Assembly (NCBI GenBank): GCA_013146195.2
Contig: CM028380.1
Coordinates: 83,857,142-83,921,141, forward strand
Length of the DNA: 64,000 nt
Origin: Codonopsis lanceolata
Taxonomy: Eukaryota > Streptophyta > Magnoliopsida > Asterales > Campanulaceae
Reading direction: 5' to 3'
The position numbers and the translations under genes were made by a program. Positions 23,224 to 35,567 of the stretch are shown here, piece by piece. Each line of letters opens with the position of its first letter. The stretch's first letter is position 1. Below the pieces are notes generated by a model. The model worked only from the letters and a program-made list of their open reading frames with translations, was not told the DNA's origin and did no database searches.

Positions 23224-23653
23224 TATAAGAGGAATTGATATTGGGAAAATTTAATTGTATTATTGATGTAGTATTGTATATAGGCAAATGATATTACGAG
23301 CTAGAGCTTGTGATATTATTACGAGATTTATTGTTAGAACCGTTAGATGATTAAATTGGTAATGATTTGGAAAGTCCGTGTCATTACTTAAAAAAGAGCA
23401 TATTTGATCTAATGATATAGATATCTAAGTAGATTTGATCCAACGACACTAACACTAAAGCTTGTAATAATACCACAAGCTCTAGCTTGTAATATCATAC
23501 CTCTTGTATATATACAAGAAGAATCCTAACCTAACTTGGAGACCAAGATAATTACAATATGGAAAGGATTACAACACTAAGTAGGAAAAGAAATCATATA
23601 CAAACAAAAGTAATATTCTAGTAATCTTCTATATCTTCTATGTATTTCTATCA
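23224..23653 (-). repeat. Copia 3' LTR, interrupted by a MULE-type MITE
   Basis: The same LTR as 28,010-28,209 with a 221-bp insertion plus a 9-bp duplication at 23,274-23,512. LTR sequence resumes exactly after the duplication (TACAAGAAGAATCC). Confidence 0.92.
23283..23503. mobile_element. 221-bp MULE-type MITE inside the Copia LTR
   Basis: The terminal inverted repeats are about 39 bp. On the left they are GGCAAATGATATTACGAGC then TAGAGCTTGTGATATTATTA; on the right the reverse complement reads GAGGTATGATATTACAAGC then TAGAGCTTGTGGTATTATTA. The flanking 9-bp direct repeat TTGTATATA (23,274-23,282 and 23,504-23,512) is perfect, and the uninterrupted LTR at 28,010 shows the empty site. A 9-bp duplication points to the Mutator superfamily. 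Each TIR contains its own small palindrome (AGCTAGAGCT). Confidence 0.93.
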
Positions 23654-26600
23654 TGCCCCCGCAAGATGGACGACCGGTTAACAAGTCCAATCTTGGAGAC
23701 AATTTCTTGGAAGGGACCTCGGCCGAGTGGTTTAGTAAGCACATCAACTAGCTGATCTCGGCTGGAAATAAAAGATACCCGAAGCTTCTTGTCTTGAACG
23801 TGTTCGCGAACAAAATGATAGTCTATACCAAGATGCTTCATACGTGAATGGAACCTCAGATTGGCAGCAACATAAGTGGCTCCCACATTATCACAATAGA
23901 TAGCTGGTGGAGAAGATGAGATGTAGCCAAGTTCTTGGAGCAAATTTTGAAACCATAATACTTCAGCAGTCGTAGTGGCAATGGCACGATACTGCCTGGA
24001 GGAGCGAGCAAGAGAACGTTGCTTTTTGGAACTCCAAGAAATAGGATTTTTACCCAAATAGACAATGTAACCAGTAGTGGAAATATAATCATCCTTATCT
24101 CCTGCTCAGTCAGCGTCAGTGAAGGCATGAACAGTAAGAGGAGAGTCATGACGAATGAGTAGTCCATGCTCAGAGGAGCCAGCCAAAAAACGAAGCAACC
24201 GTTTTAGAGCAACCCAATGCTCGGTAGTGGGACGGTGCATAAATTGGGCAAGGCGATTGACTGCAATGGAGATGTCAAGACAAGTAAGGGAGAGATACTA
24301 AAGACTCTTAACAAGAGCACGGTACTCAGTAGGATTGGGCAAGGGAGTACCAGAAGTGAGAGTAAGAGATGGATGTGTGAGCATGGGTGTGGACACATGT
24401 TTAGAGTTTTCCATGTGTGCCCAAGTGAGTAAATCCTGAACATAACGATGCTGACTGAGTAGGATACCCTCTTTGTGAGGGAGAACCTCAACACCCAAGA
24501 AATAAGACAGAGGCCGAAGATCTTTGAGAGAAAAACGTGAGGAAAAATTAGAGATAAAAGTAGTGAGGAATGAAGAGTTGGGACCAGTGGTGATAATATC
24601 ATCGACATAGACAAGAAGGAAGATGAGACCTTGGGGATGACGTAATGTAAAGAGAGAGGAATCGGAAATGCAGTTTTTGAACCCAAGAGAAAGAAGATAA
24701 GAACGAAGTTCGTTGTACTAGGCCATAGGAGCCTGTTTAAGACCATAAATAACTTGGCGCAATTTACAAACATGAGAGGGATGAGAGGAACTTACAAAAC
24801 CCGGAGGTTGAGCCATACAGACATCCTCAGTAAGAGAGCCTTGTAAGAAAGCATTGTTGATGTCAACCTAACGGATAGACGAACCATGAACTGTAGCAAG
24901 AGATAGTATAGGTTGCACAGTAGTAGGTTTAATTACAGGACTGAATGTTTAAGAGAAATCAAGACCCAGACGTTGATGAAAACCTTTAGCCACCAAACGG
25001 GCTTTGTGACGATCAACTGAGCCATCAGGAAGGTATTTGGTCCGGTACACCCATTTACTCCCAATTAAATTCTATGAAAGAGAAGGGGGAACAAGATCCC
25101 AAGTTTTGTTACGGATGAGAGCATCAAATTCTTCTTGCATGGCAGTGTGCCAGATAGGGCTTTTGAGAGCTTGGGCAGTGGTGGTGGGTATTTCGGAAGG
25201 AGAGGTGAGAGAGGCAGTGAGGTTAAGGCAATAGATAGGCTTGGTAATATTGTTTTGGAGTCTCGTAGTGGGACGAGTAGTGGAAGAGGGGTGGGGGTGG
25301 AGGTGGTGTCGGAGAGGGTGTGGGCTGGTGGGAATCATCAGGGGTTAGGGGCTGGGGTAGGTAGCGAAGAGTTAGGTGAAGGAGGAGGAGTAGGCTGTTG
25401 GTTTGTAGGAGAGGGGGTTGGACTGATGCGGCCGGAGTAGAGGGAAGGGTCGTGGGTATAGTGGGTGGTACAGAAGGCATAACATTGGAAAGTAGAGGCA
25501 CAGTAATGAAGCACCACTGATCAGGAGATGGGACGGTCAAGGGAGAAGAAGATGGAGAGGAAAAAGGAAAGGAATGTTCAATAAATTTCACATGATGCGA
25601 AGTGTAGAGTTTATGAGAGGTAGGATCTAAATAGTAATAGGCACTCTAAGTGGGTGAGTACCCTACAAAGACACACGGAGATAAGCGAGGTTGTAGTTTA
25701 TGAGAGGTATAATGACGGAGCCGAGGATAACATAGGCATTCAAAGCTTCGCAGTTTGAGATAATTGGAGGGTTGATTATGAAGAATGAGGTAGGGTGATT
25801 TAAAGTGAAGAGTAGGAGTAGGCATGCGATTAATTAGGCAACAAGCTATGGAGAAAGCTAGAGACCAGTATTTTAGAGGCATGGATGAGTGAGTGAGGAG
25901 AGATAAACCAATTTCAACAATATGTCTATGACGACGTTCAGAGTAGCCATTATGTTCTGGTGTATGGGGGGGGGGAGAAGTAAGATGTTGGATTCCATGA
26001 GTTTTAAGAAGAGGTTGGAGCCCAATGTATTCTCTTCCATTATCACTGAATATGGTTTTGATGGAGCGATTGAAATATTTTTCGACAAGTAAGTTTAAAA
26101 TGACTAAAGACAATGGTGGCATCATTTTTGTGTTTGAGCAGGTAGAACCAGATGAATTTAGAGAAATGATCCATGAATATAATGTAATACTTGAAGGCAT
26201 CAAAAGAGAGTAGAGGTGATGTCCAAACATCACTATAAATAACATCAAGTGGACTAAAAGACTTTATTGAATTATCATAAAAAGGTAATTTGTGACTCTT
26301 GTTACAGTCACAAGAATTACAATGAAAAAGACTAGAGTTCGGAATATTTAAACTAAACTTCTGATTAAGAAAACGTAAAATAGTGGGGGAGGGGTGTCTT
26401 AATCTATGATGCTAATTGGTTATGGAAGACAGGTTGACCAAGTGAACAGCGAAAGAAAAGGGATGCCATTCATAAATGCCAGATTTAGGTTGACCTTGAA
26501 GAATAATGTTCCCCGTTTTGATGTCCTTCACAACATATGAATTTGGTGAGAAGGTAAAAGAGGAATTATTATCACGATAGAATTGAGAAATTGAGATAAT

Positions 26601-27903
26601 ATTACGGGAGAGAGAGGGAACATGACGCACATTATTAAGCTTAAAAGAAGAGGAAGAAGTAGTGAAAGAGGTCGAACCAATGTTAGAAATTTGAAGACCA
26701 GAACCATCACTTATCAGAAGTTCTCCAGTGCCATCATATGGAGAGTGGAGGGCTAGGTTGTCCAAGTCACATATGGCATGGTGGGTGGCTCCACTATCAA
26801 GAAGCCAAGATGGTGGAGAGGAGTGATGCGTGGTGGCTGAGTAGGCGCTCGGACGAGGGGAGTAGACAGACTGGCGGTTGTTGGGAGGACCACGATATTG
26901 TGGCCGAGGGTTGTAAGGAGCAGGGCTATTGAAGAAGGGCTGTGAGGTAGGATTAGGATGTGGGTTGCAAATGGTGATGTGAGGATATAAGTTGCGGAAC
27001 ATGGGGTACTGTGAGAGGGAATAACCAACTGAACGACACCACTGACACTTTCCCATGTAAGGTGTATTAGGCCGAGGGGTATGAGGAGAGTTGGCATTTG
27101 GGTTGGGAAGGAGGCCAGCGGCCGGAGAGGGAAATTTAGGAGGGGTGTTTCGGTTGTTATTTTTGGATACATAATGAACAGAGGAGGGAAAAGATATGGT
27201 AGAGTTGGAGTTGTGTTTGAGAGAGAGTTCTTTGTTAATGAGTTTCTCATGGAGCTCATCAAAGGAGATCAGGATTTCACGGTTTTGGACAGCGGAGATG
27301 ATACTGTCGTAGTCATGGTCATTGAGTTGGTCGAGAATTTTGTCAATGATGTCTTCAGGATCAAGAGGGCGACCAAGAGAAGCAAGTTGGTCAGTGCAGG
27401 ATTTGATTTCTTGCATGTAATCAGATGATGGGACGAGATCCCTTGATGATGTTATGAAGGCGGTCTTTGAGTTGTTTAAGGTGGCCTTTAGAAGGGTTGG
27501 CATATGTTTTAGCGAGGGTTTTCCAGGTGGCAAGGGTGGTGAGGCAAAGAGAGATGAGAGGCACAATAGGGGCAGATAGGGTGCCAACAAGAGCGCCAAG
27601 TATTAACTTATCTTGGCGAAGCCAAGTGGAATATGAGGGATTGGGAGAGGTGGTGGAGATGGAAGGTTGTTCAGCGGAAGACTCAGTGGCGGTAGTAGCT
27701 TTGGTGGTGTTGGTGAGGGTTTCGGATGGGGCTAAGTGGGTGCCATCAATAAATTTAAAAAGATCAAGGCCGATAAGGGTGGCCTCGATTTGGGTTTTCC
27801 AAGCAATATAGTTTGTATGGGTAAGCTTAAGAGCATGGTTGAGGGAGACAAAGATGAGGGGGGAAGAAGGTTCAGCAGTGTTAGGGATTACCTGGAATTT
27901 CAT
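23654..27903 (-). pseudogene. Copia gag-pol, decayed
   Basis: Domains follow in order on the minus strand. Gag is at 27,903-26,990 (starts MKFQVIPN; degenerate knuckle CQWCRSVGYSLSQYP with the His and last Cys lost). Protease is near 26,800 (SWLLDSGATHHAI). Integrase (26,250-25,640) has TIFSDNGREY, TPEHNGYSERRHRHIVE and CVFVGYSPT, so DDE residues are partly visible. Reverse transcriptase (25,150-24,300) includes WDLVPP and a YVDD motif near 24,600. RNase H (24,150-23,650) ends in DQLVDVLTKPLGRGPF. A frameshift near 27,450 splits gag, and stops interrupt RT near 25,030-24,720. The RNase H TEAEYRA-type motif reads SRQYRA, so catalytic Glu residues are lost. Not capable of autonomous transposition. 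Confidence 0.9.
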
Positions 27904-28009
27904 ATTTGTGATAGAGGAAGGGAGGAAGCCGGCAGCTGTAGAGAAGAGGGAGGGGAGGGGTGATGGTAGAAGGCTAGGGTTTAGAGAAAATTATGATGCT
28001 CTGATACCA

Positions 28010-28209
28010 TATAAGAGGAATTGATATTAGGAAAACTTAATTTTATTATTGATGTAGTATTATATATATACAAGAGGAATCCTAACCTAACTTGGAGACC
28101 AAGATAATTACAATATGGAAAGGATTACAACACTAAGTAGGAAAGGAAATCATATACAAATAAAAGTAATCTTCTAGTAATCTTCTATATCTTCTATGTA
28201 TTTCTATCA
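28010..28209 (-). repeat. Copia 5' LTR
   Basis: A 200-bp terminal repeat, nearly identical to 23,224-23,653 once the MITE is removed. Read on the minus strand, a TATA-like run (TGTATATATATAATAC) follows the block CCAAGATAATTACAATATGG shared by both LTRs, and the LTR ends directly before the Met-tRNA primer site. Confidence 0.9.
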
Positions 28210-28214
28210 GCTTA

Positions 28215-28430
28215 ATGCCTATTCCAACTATTGAAAGGTACGAGGTGGGTAATTATGTGGAAGGCGATGCCATTTTACCACCTATTACCAAGAGATTAAC
28301 TGGACGTCTGAAGAAGAAAATGATCGCATCAAATGGCAAATCAAGAAGCAAAAGGAAAATGAAATGTGGTAGATGTAAAAAGCTTTGTAATCATAACTCT
28401 AGGTCATGCAAAGAAGCAATCCAAGATTGA
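28215..28430 (+). pseudogene. MULE-A transposase, C-terminal part
   Basis: This continues the transposase after the Copia insertion. It begins MPIPTIERYEVG, then ILPPITKRLTGRLKKKMIAS, then a CCHC-like zinc knuckle CGRCKKLCNHNSRSC, the usual end of MuDR-family proteins. The spacing fits the 5' part once the 4,986-bp Copia element and one target duplication copy are removed. Confidence 0.85.
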
Positions 28431-28499
28431 GTTTTATTTTTTTAATGTTACTGAACCATTATTTGTTAAAAGATTTGTGTTTTTATTGATGGCAGTGTT

Positions 28500-28830
28500 T
28501 TTTACATTTTAGTATCGCGGTGCATGGTTTATGTTTTAATGTACCACGATGAAGAAGTACAATCACCGTTGTACATAATATTGATAGTAGTTTATTGATA
28601 GCAGTTTTACTTATTTAATATTTTTAATTGCAAGTATCAATTTTAGTATCGCAGTTCACGAGAATATATATCGCGGTGCATGACTTTTGTTTTTAATATA
28701 TTACTGTTAACTAAAAAATTATTTTAGATTATATATCGCAATTCATTAGTTTATATATCGCGGTGCAAACACATAACACTGCTAAACAATATTTTGTCCC
28801 GCGATGCAAATATACATTGCTAAATACATC
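28500..28830. repeat. dispersed CGCGGTGCA-type motif cluster, left
   Basis: The 9-12 bp motif 'TATCGCGGTGCAT', with variants ATCGCAGTTCACG, TATCGCGGTGCAA, TATCGCAATTCAT and CGCGATGCAAA, is repeated at irregular spacing. The same motif occurs near the left MULE-A end (20,945-20,985), in MULE-B (19,150-19,560) and at 36,660-37,350, so it is a feature of this MULE family. Confidence 0.7.
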
Positions 28831-29149
28831 AAAGTATATTGCAATTAACCAATAAGCTAAAAATGATTTATTCTAGTGTTCTAAAAATCGCTAGGGGGGC
28901 GCTAGGCGCCAGACTGACGCCTAACACCTAGGGGCCTAATCGGAGCTTAGTCGGGGCCGGGGGCCTAGAGTTATGACATAATTACCCTTATTTTGATAAT
29001 TTTTCTTAATATAACATAGTCCTTTCGTTATAAAATTATAGTTATGTTCGATCTGACATATAGAATAAGAAAAAATAATTGAATTGGTTATTAATATTGA
29101 TATAATGCGTAATTTTCTTTAAAGCCCATGTGCATATGAATTACAATTA

Positions 29150-29252
29150 AAGTAAGTGTTGTCCTTAAAAAAACTTTTAAATAAGACAATTTTTTTGACA
29201 CGAACGAAAAAGAAAGAGAGACAATAATTTTGGGACGGAGAGAGTAATTAAA
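29150..29252. repeat. possible Stowaway-like MITE remnant
   Basis: The right end TTTTGGGACGGAGAGAGTA, followed by ATT, resembles a Stowaway terminal repeat. The matching left end is not recognisable. Weak call. Confidence 0.3.
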
Positions 29253-29361
29253 AGACTGAAATGTAATTACCCTTATTTTAAAATTTTCATTCTCTTTCTT
29301 ATTTTATTTCTCTAGTTATTATAAAAAATTAAAATTATTAAACCTATTAATTAAATGGATG

Positions 29362-29364
<3 letters not shown>

Positions 29365-29419
<55 letters not shown>

Positions 29420-29432
29420 GTGTGTGTGTGTG
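29365..29432. repeat. (AT)n(TG)n microsatellite
   Basis: About 50 bp of alternating AT followed by CATGTGTGTGTGTGTGTG. Confidence 0.95.
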
Positions 29433-29820
29433 TCTTAAATGTGTATGCCATTTAAGATTACTTTCCATCATTTACAATTTCTTTGTATTAGAAAACTAAG
29501 AAAGTCAAAAACTTAAAAAGTCAAAAGTAAAAAAATTACTAACTCTACCTACATGCTAGTATGCTACAAGGCTACAGCTAGTCCAATTACAAATATCTAA
29601 AAAAGAGGAAAACCCTTCCATTACACACTGACCAAAGCCCTCGTCTTTTCAGTTTCCTCAAATCTCTCGCCTCTCTCTCTTTCTTAAACAACCCTTTCCC
29701 CTGTCTCTTCATAAGTTCATCATCGTTATTCCACCCCCACATCCTCCCCAATTTCTTCAAACCCCCATCGTTTGCTAGCCCAGCTTTGCCCCCGAAGAGA
29801 TATGATACTCCATCATCAGA

Positions 29821-30069
29821 TCGAGACCCTCATGTGCTTGTCTCTCTTATGCTTCAAAGGAATCAAAGCAGTCTCAATCTTTTCTTCAAAGTTTGATCTT
29901 CTCTCTTATGTTTAACGATTCTTAGTCGGCGCCTAGAGCCCTAGAGCGACTATTCCGTCAATAAGGCACCTAGTCGGCGATTTTTTTCTCTGGAGACTTT
30001 TTGTCAGAATTTTCGTTAATCGCGGTGGAGGGCCGGCGCCTAGCCCCTAGGTCGAGTTTTAAAACACTG
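29821..30069. repeat. hAT right-end segment, copy 1
   Basis: A 249-bp segment from TCGAGACCCTC to AACACTG, repeated in direct orientation at 31,509-31,739 (about nine in ten bases identical by eye, with small deletions). Confidence 0.85.
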
Positions 30070-30306
30070 TTGTAAGCCTAGTAGGCAACAAAATAAGGCT
30101 AGATGGGGGTTAATAGCCTTTTAAAAACTTGAAGAATTATTTTGAAAACCTTCAAAACTGGCAGCAGAAATAATAAGTTATCAGCAGATAGACAAACTGT
30201 TCTATCAACTGATAAACAAAATACACTGTGTCAGGTTATTGAGACAGGTTTAAGTAGTAAAGGTTTTAAGCAGATCACTTAATATAAGAAATGAACTGAA
30301 AGACAA

Positions 30307-30347
<41 letters not shown>

Positions 30348-31508
30348 TAAGTAAATGATTCAAGAATGTAACTAACTGACACTTAAGTAGATGGAAGCTA
30401 CTTAAGTGTTAAAAACAATTCTATTTACTAAAGGTTCACAGTGTAAACTGCTACGTCCATTACCAAGTTGGCCAAAATTGGATTTTTGAAGTGCACTAAG
30501 ATTTTATATATTCTAAGTGATCACTAACGAATCAGTGTACAACAAAAACCAGTGTTTGAGGAGTATGATTAAAAAACAATCAAACTCGTGCAACAATAAA
30601 TGTTCCTTAAAGATTAGAAAGAATAAATGAACAATCTAAATATTGATTGTTTAAACAAAAACTAGAAAATAAATAATAAATGAAACACTATCTAGTAAGT
30701 GTTTGAAAACTGGAACACATCAAAGAAGGAATAGCTTGAAAGAAAATGTTCAGTGTCTAGTCCTGGATTGAAGCAAATCAAAGAAAGACTATTGTGAGTA
30801 ATGATAGCTTCACCCACTTTATCCTCTATATCTTCTATCTTTCAATCCTTGCTTCAAACATTTTATAGAGATCTTCAAGTTTGGAGCCGTTTGAGATAAC
30901 AAGGTTGAATCTTGAATTTCTTGAAGAGATGATGAAAAAATCTTTCATTGAATGCACAGAGATCTTGAAGAGGTTAGAGACAAAAGATATCTCCTAGCAT
31001 GAAATAATAAAAAGGGTGGTTATCTAGTAGATATGATATAATGTAGAACATTTAAGAAAGACATAAAAAGTCTTTTATTGAATAGTTCTATGTTTGAAAA
31101 ATGATGGCCAAATAATAATTAAATATTTTGTGCATGCAGACCAAGTGTTATTTAATAATGTTTGGAATCCTTTTAATAAAAGTTGAAGACTTAAAGTCTA
31201 GGTATTTTTTGAGTAATGTTCCAACAGTGTACGATGTTCAGTAGATAGAGAATTTAAACGCTAAGTAGACGTTGACACTGTGGTGTCAGCAGCTAGTAGC
31301 CGCTGATGATTATGTTTAAGCAGATAGAGTTATTTTATTTTAAGAAGGCTGCTTAACAAAGTCTAGGTAGCATTTGCTATATAAACAGCAGCGGGTGTTT
31401 ATCTACGGAAGGTTCAACAGACAGATTTAGACTTGATATTAAGTCTAAGTAAAACAACCTAAATATTTTAAGTAAATATGATTTAAACTAGTTGTTTTAC
31501 CTTAAATA
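30068..31508. mobile_element. LTR-like insertion related to the 2,909 sequence
   Basis: The segment starts TGTTGTAAGCCTAGTAGGC exactly at the hAT right end and runs to the second hAT segment. It shares with 2,909-3,400 the start layout (TGTT.G..CCTAGT.GGC...AATAAG.CTAG..GGGTT.AATAGC). It also shares the block 'TCCATTACCAAG.TGG.CAA', and 'GTGATCACTAA.GAAT..GTGTACAA'. It is non-coding. No clean 5-bp target duplication could be set. Confidence 0.5.
30307..30350. repeat. (TA)n(ATA)n microsatellite
   Basis: TATATA run followed by ATAATAATA repeats. Confidence 0.9.
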
Positions 31509-31739
31509 TCGAGACCCTCTTGTGTTTGTCTCTCTTCTGCATCAAACGAATCAAAGTAGTCTCAATCTTCTCTTCAAAGTTTGATCTTCTCTCTTCTGTT
31601 TAACAATTCTTAGTCGGCGCCTAGAGCCCTAGAGCAACTAGTCGACGATTAAGGCGCCTAGTCTGCAATTTTTTTCTCCGATGAATTTTTGTTTGAATTG
31701 TCGTTAATCGTGACGCCTAGGATGAGTTTTAGAACACTG
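31509..31739. repeat. hAT right-end segment, copy 2
   Basis: Direct repeat of 29,821-30,069. The repeat starts at the same base (TCGAGACCCTC) but is preceded by unrelated sequence, so the two copies bracket the 1.44-kb LTR-like segment between them. Confidence 0.85.
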
Positions 31740-34719
31740 CTTTAATCACAACATTAAATTTTCAAATCATGTAATTACAACTGTGAAATTAGTACACATT
31801 CATAACAAGTTTGAAATTACAACACATTCATAACAAATCCAATGTCTTGCTATTTTAAATCATCAATCATATTCTTCCTCATCCTAATCATCCACTCAGG
31901 CATTTTAGCCATGTACTTTTGACATGAGTAACGTGTTACTTTCTCTGGGATTGGCACTCTTTGAAGCAACTTTTCTATTATTAAGCACACTATTATTACT
32001 CCACAGTTATTTGTTCCAGAAGCTTGTTGTGGGGATGACGTGGATGTTTCGATTGGGCAGACGTAGTCGGGTTGACTTAATCCCTTGTATCTTTTAAATT
32101 TAAGTTTTTGTACCAACCCTTTCATTTTTGTTTCAACATAGGTTTCCTGTAAACAAAATTATTAATATGCAATTAAGACACCAATAATTGTTGCATTTTT
32201 AAGAAGTAAAAATTTGTAGATTACTCACAAGTATTTTTGCCTTTTCAAGGTGTCAATCTCTTTCTTCCTGTTCATTAATTGATGAGTTGTACAAGACCCA
32301 TTTCATTTCACTTTCATAAAAGACAAGAATAGTCCAATGTAAACATTAACATGTGTTTACATCCCCCTGCCCTGGCGTGTTAATTGAGAAAATTAACATG
32401 CCATGTTGAATGATATCCTTCAACTTATCATCAATGAAAACTATTAGGAAATCTTTGTACATTTATAGTAATGACAGCCTTGCGACAAATAAAAAAAACA
32501 TATAGAAATTAAGTTTGCATCTATAAGTTAATAATCTTATATATAAAATATTTATGATTATATTTACCCAGCTATTTGGATGGAAAACAAATCCATATTT
32601 TTCACTTTTTGTCTTTTCCAATACTTCTTCCACAATCATGGACCAAACTTGTATGTGCTGTGAATAAGAAAAAAAAAACTTATTCATGCATGCGATAAAG
32701 AATACATCAAATTACACAATGGGTAGATATCATATTTGTGTAGAAATAATTACATTAGTTTCAAGCATTTCATCATTTAATAAACACATTATGTATTTAA
32801 TCAAAATATTCGGCTTGATTTCTCCTCCCACATACACTTTTGAGCTGCAAAGGTTAACCATAAATAATGTTAATATAAGGACAATATTAATATTGTGTTT
32901 TTTTTTTGTAAATTGAAAATATTTGATAAGGATTACCTCATTCCGTCATCTTTGTCGTAAATGTTCTTCAATATATTAATATATTTTTTGCTCATAATAG
33001 AAGCTGGTTTGGAATCTTTTTTTGAATCGGAGAGACGATGTAGAGGCTTTGGTTGATGTAGTTTTCTTTTCTTCATTCAAGGGATGATTATTGGACTTCT
33101 TGCTTTCATATTTCTTATCTTATTTCTTCTTTTCCACGATGTCTTTGCAGTCTTCATCAGGATTTTTTTTTCTCTTTTTGTCCTTTCTTTTCTGGATTCT
33201 TTTCACAAATGAAGATGGATCGACAACAATTTTTGACTATATTTTGCTTCTGTCTACCAATTCTTCATTAGCTTCTTTCTCAGCTTCACCAGCTTCTTTT
33301 TCATTGGCTTCATCAGCTTTTTTTGACAATTGTTCACAAATTGACTGAATAGAATTGTCAATTTCTATTGGTTCCGGAAGTTGTTGTTCATTTAACCTAA
33401 TCATTTCATTTTCAACTTCTATTTGTTGGACCTTTTTCCACAGAGACTCTATTTCAGCTGTGTGTTCAAGAATTCATAGATTGAATTATGTGCTCTGTGT
33501 TAGAGCCTCTTGTAATTCATTTTCCCTCTGTTGTTCAGTAGTTGATGATGATTGTGTTTGACTTATTTGAAGCTCAGATTGAAGCCTTTGAATTTCTTTG
33601 TATTTGGCATCGACAAGGCTTCGTTGTTGATGAAGTTCATTTGTTAGTGATTCTAGCTCTTTGTCGTTGGCTTCAATTGTTGACCATCTGTTGGCCAATT
33701 CATTGTTAGTGTTACTCCCTTCTTTCATTTTCATTTCCTCTATCAGGGCTTTGCAACAACTGCTTTCAATTTGACTATTTGAATCAACAGCTAATTGAAG
33801 CAAATCTAAACCCTCAGTGCTTATCGAGGCAAAGTCAATTACATTTTCAGTATGATCTTCTTCGCTCTTTTCCTCCTCCCGACTTGCTCCTTCATACATT
33901 TCATTTTCGTCCTTTGATTGGCTTTCATTGTTGTCACTTTCAATTTCAATTTTGTCCTCATTTGCAATGATAGTTTGGTTAACCTCCCTATTTTTTGCTT
34001 CCATCAGATTTTCTTCTCCAGATGATCTTTCACCCCAAACTACCTTCATTTCATTTCTAGTTTTTTTTTTTTCAAAAAAAAATTGGAACTCCTGTTGTAC
34101 AAAAATAATTAGATAGTATTAAAATGCATAGTTATTCATACTTTGATTTAATGTAATTTGTAATGTGCATCTATATATAACTAGTTTTTGCACACGTGCG
34201 TTAAACGTCCGACATATATATTTTTAAATTAAACTATATATAAACAAAATGAATAGAAAAAACAAAATTATAAGATGAATACATATCTTGAAATGAAAAT
34301 CGATCAACACGTATTTTGAAATGAAAATCGAATTATTTTGAATTTTTACAGATCAAAATTGCTTCAATCCTTTCGTGATTTTGCAAGTTTGTTTTAATGC
34401 TTGCACTGTCTTGTTGCACCTTGTGTATCAATGTTCTGGATATAATGAAATATGATTGAAATGATATCATGTACTTTGGTACTTGTGAATCATTGTGTGT
34501 TGTATATGAATTATTTGATATACATCTACTAAATAGCCGATAAAAGATGTTATTAATTATCACGATGCATGAATATACATCAATATTTCAACCTTTGAAA
34601 TCATAATAGGATCATTATCTCTTATTTCACATCTTCAATTTATTAATAAACATGATTTTTATATTATAGTATTATGTAGCTATTTCAAGAATTATTTGTC
34701 ATTTATGTGTGTCTATACA

Positions 34720-34742
34720 CACACACACACACACACACACAC
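34720..34742. repeat. (CA)n microsatellite
   Basis: A short ACACAC run. Confidence 0.9.
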
Positions 34743-35562
34743 GAATATGTAGTAAGTAGTTTACCAAAAACATGAACTAAATTTGTACCATTTGTTTTGG
34801 ATGTACTTGAACAAAAAAAAATGGAAATTTGATAAACAAATATGATTAATTAACCTTACCAATATAAACTATTTTATTTTTTATTTTACTGAAAACGGTA
34901 TTAAAATTTGCACCATTTGTATTTGAAGTACTTCAACCAAAAAATGGAAATTGATAAACAATATGGTGAATTAATTTTACCACCATAAAATATTTGTAAA
35001 TTTGTTTTGTGGAAGTTTTTTTTACCAATTTAGATCACATCAGTTGTAGACATAAATTGTAATTTGTAGTTGCTTGTTGTGATATATGTATCTGACATGG
35101 CTACCAAACACTGAAACATTTGATATGTAGTATAAACCAATTATTTGTCTATTTATCACTTTGCAAATACAACAATAGAAGTTATATTCTTATATTAGAA
35201 AATTAATGAAAGAGAAAATCATAATATATAGGAGTATAAGTTTTATACTTACCTCGACATCAACAATGATCAACGTCATAGTATTTTCGGTAAAAAGTAA
35301 TGTGAAAATATCCAAATGATTAAACTAGATTTATCTTTCAAAATTTTAGAGACTACTTTTGAAGGTTCACTAATAAGGGAAAGAATGTAAAAAGTGTTGA
35401 GAATCTGGACAAATACAAAGAGTTTCAGGTGATGTATTTTTTATATATAGGACATTAATTGTTATTAATTGTTGCTGATTACAATAATTTTATGAAGATC
35501 CATTTTTAGAAAGTTAGTTTAGGTGGAAAACTGCCATAAATAGGAAGGCTATACGCTTCTGC

Positions 35563-35567
<5 letters not shown>

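Larger units (their letters stand above)
23224..28209 (-). mobile_element. Ty1/Copia retrotransposon inserted in the MULE transposase
   Basis: The two LTRs are 23,224-23,653 (200 bp plus an inserted MITE) and 28,010-28,209 (200 bp). In minus orientation the LTRs start TGATAGAAATACATAG. The primer site TGGTATCAGAG, complementary to initiator Met-tRNA, lies immediately inside the right (5') LTR at 27,999-28,009. A purine tract CTTGCGGGGGC precedes the left (3') LTR. Flanking bases ACTTA (23,219-23,223) and GCTTA (28,210-28,214) form a 5-bp target duplication with one mismatch. Short LTRs and gag-pol motifs fit the Ale/Retrofit-like Copia group, but lineage is inference. Confidence 0.92.
28874..31739. 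mobile_element. hAT-like element with GGCGCC-rich ends and a duplicated right end
   Basis: The left end TAGTGTTCTAAAAATCGCTA...GCGCTAGGCGCC matches, inverted, the right end at 31,739 (...TGACGCCTAGGATGAGTTTTAGAACACTG) and a second right end at 30,069 (GGCGCCTAGCCCCTAGGTCG...AAAACACTG). Flanks ATTTATTC (28,866-28,873) and CTTTAATC (31,740-31,747) agree at 6 of 8 bases, which suggests an aged 8-bp duplication and makes 31,739 the original end. No transposase is seen. The interior contains an AT microsatellite and a pyrimidine-rich, leader-like stretch at 29,600-29,800 that could be captured gene DNA. Confidence 0.65.

Noticed and set aside
25037..25440. Gly/Arg-rich plus-strand ORFs opposite the Copia pol
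   Set aside because: Antisense shadows of the Pro/Ser/Thr-rich region between integrase and RT.
28874..31739. CRISPR-like or regularly spaced repeat
   Set aside because: The repeats are two long direct copies, not short regularly spaced units; the genome is a plant.
33091..33970. Ser/Phe-rich plus-strand ORFs
   Set aside because: Shadows of the Glu/Lys/Ser-rich coiled-coil exon of the minus-strand ULP gene.
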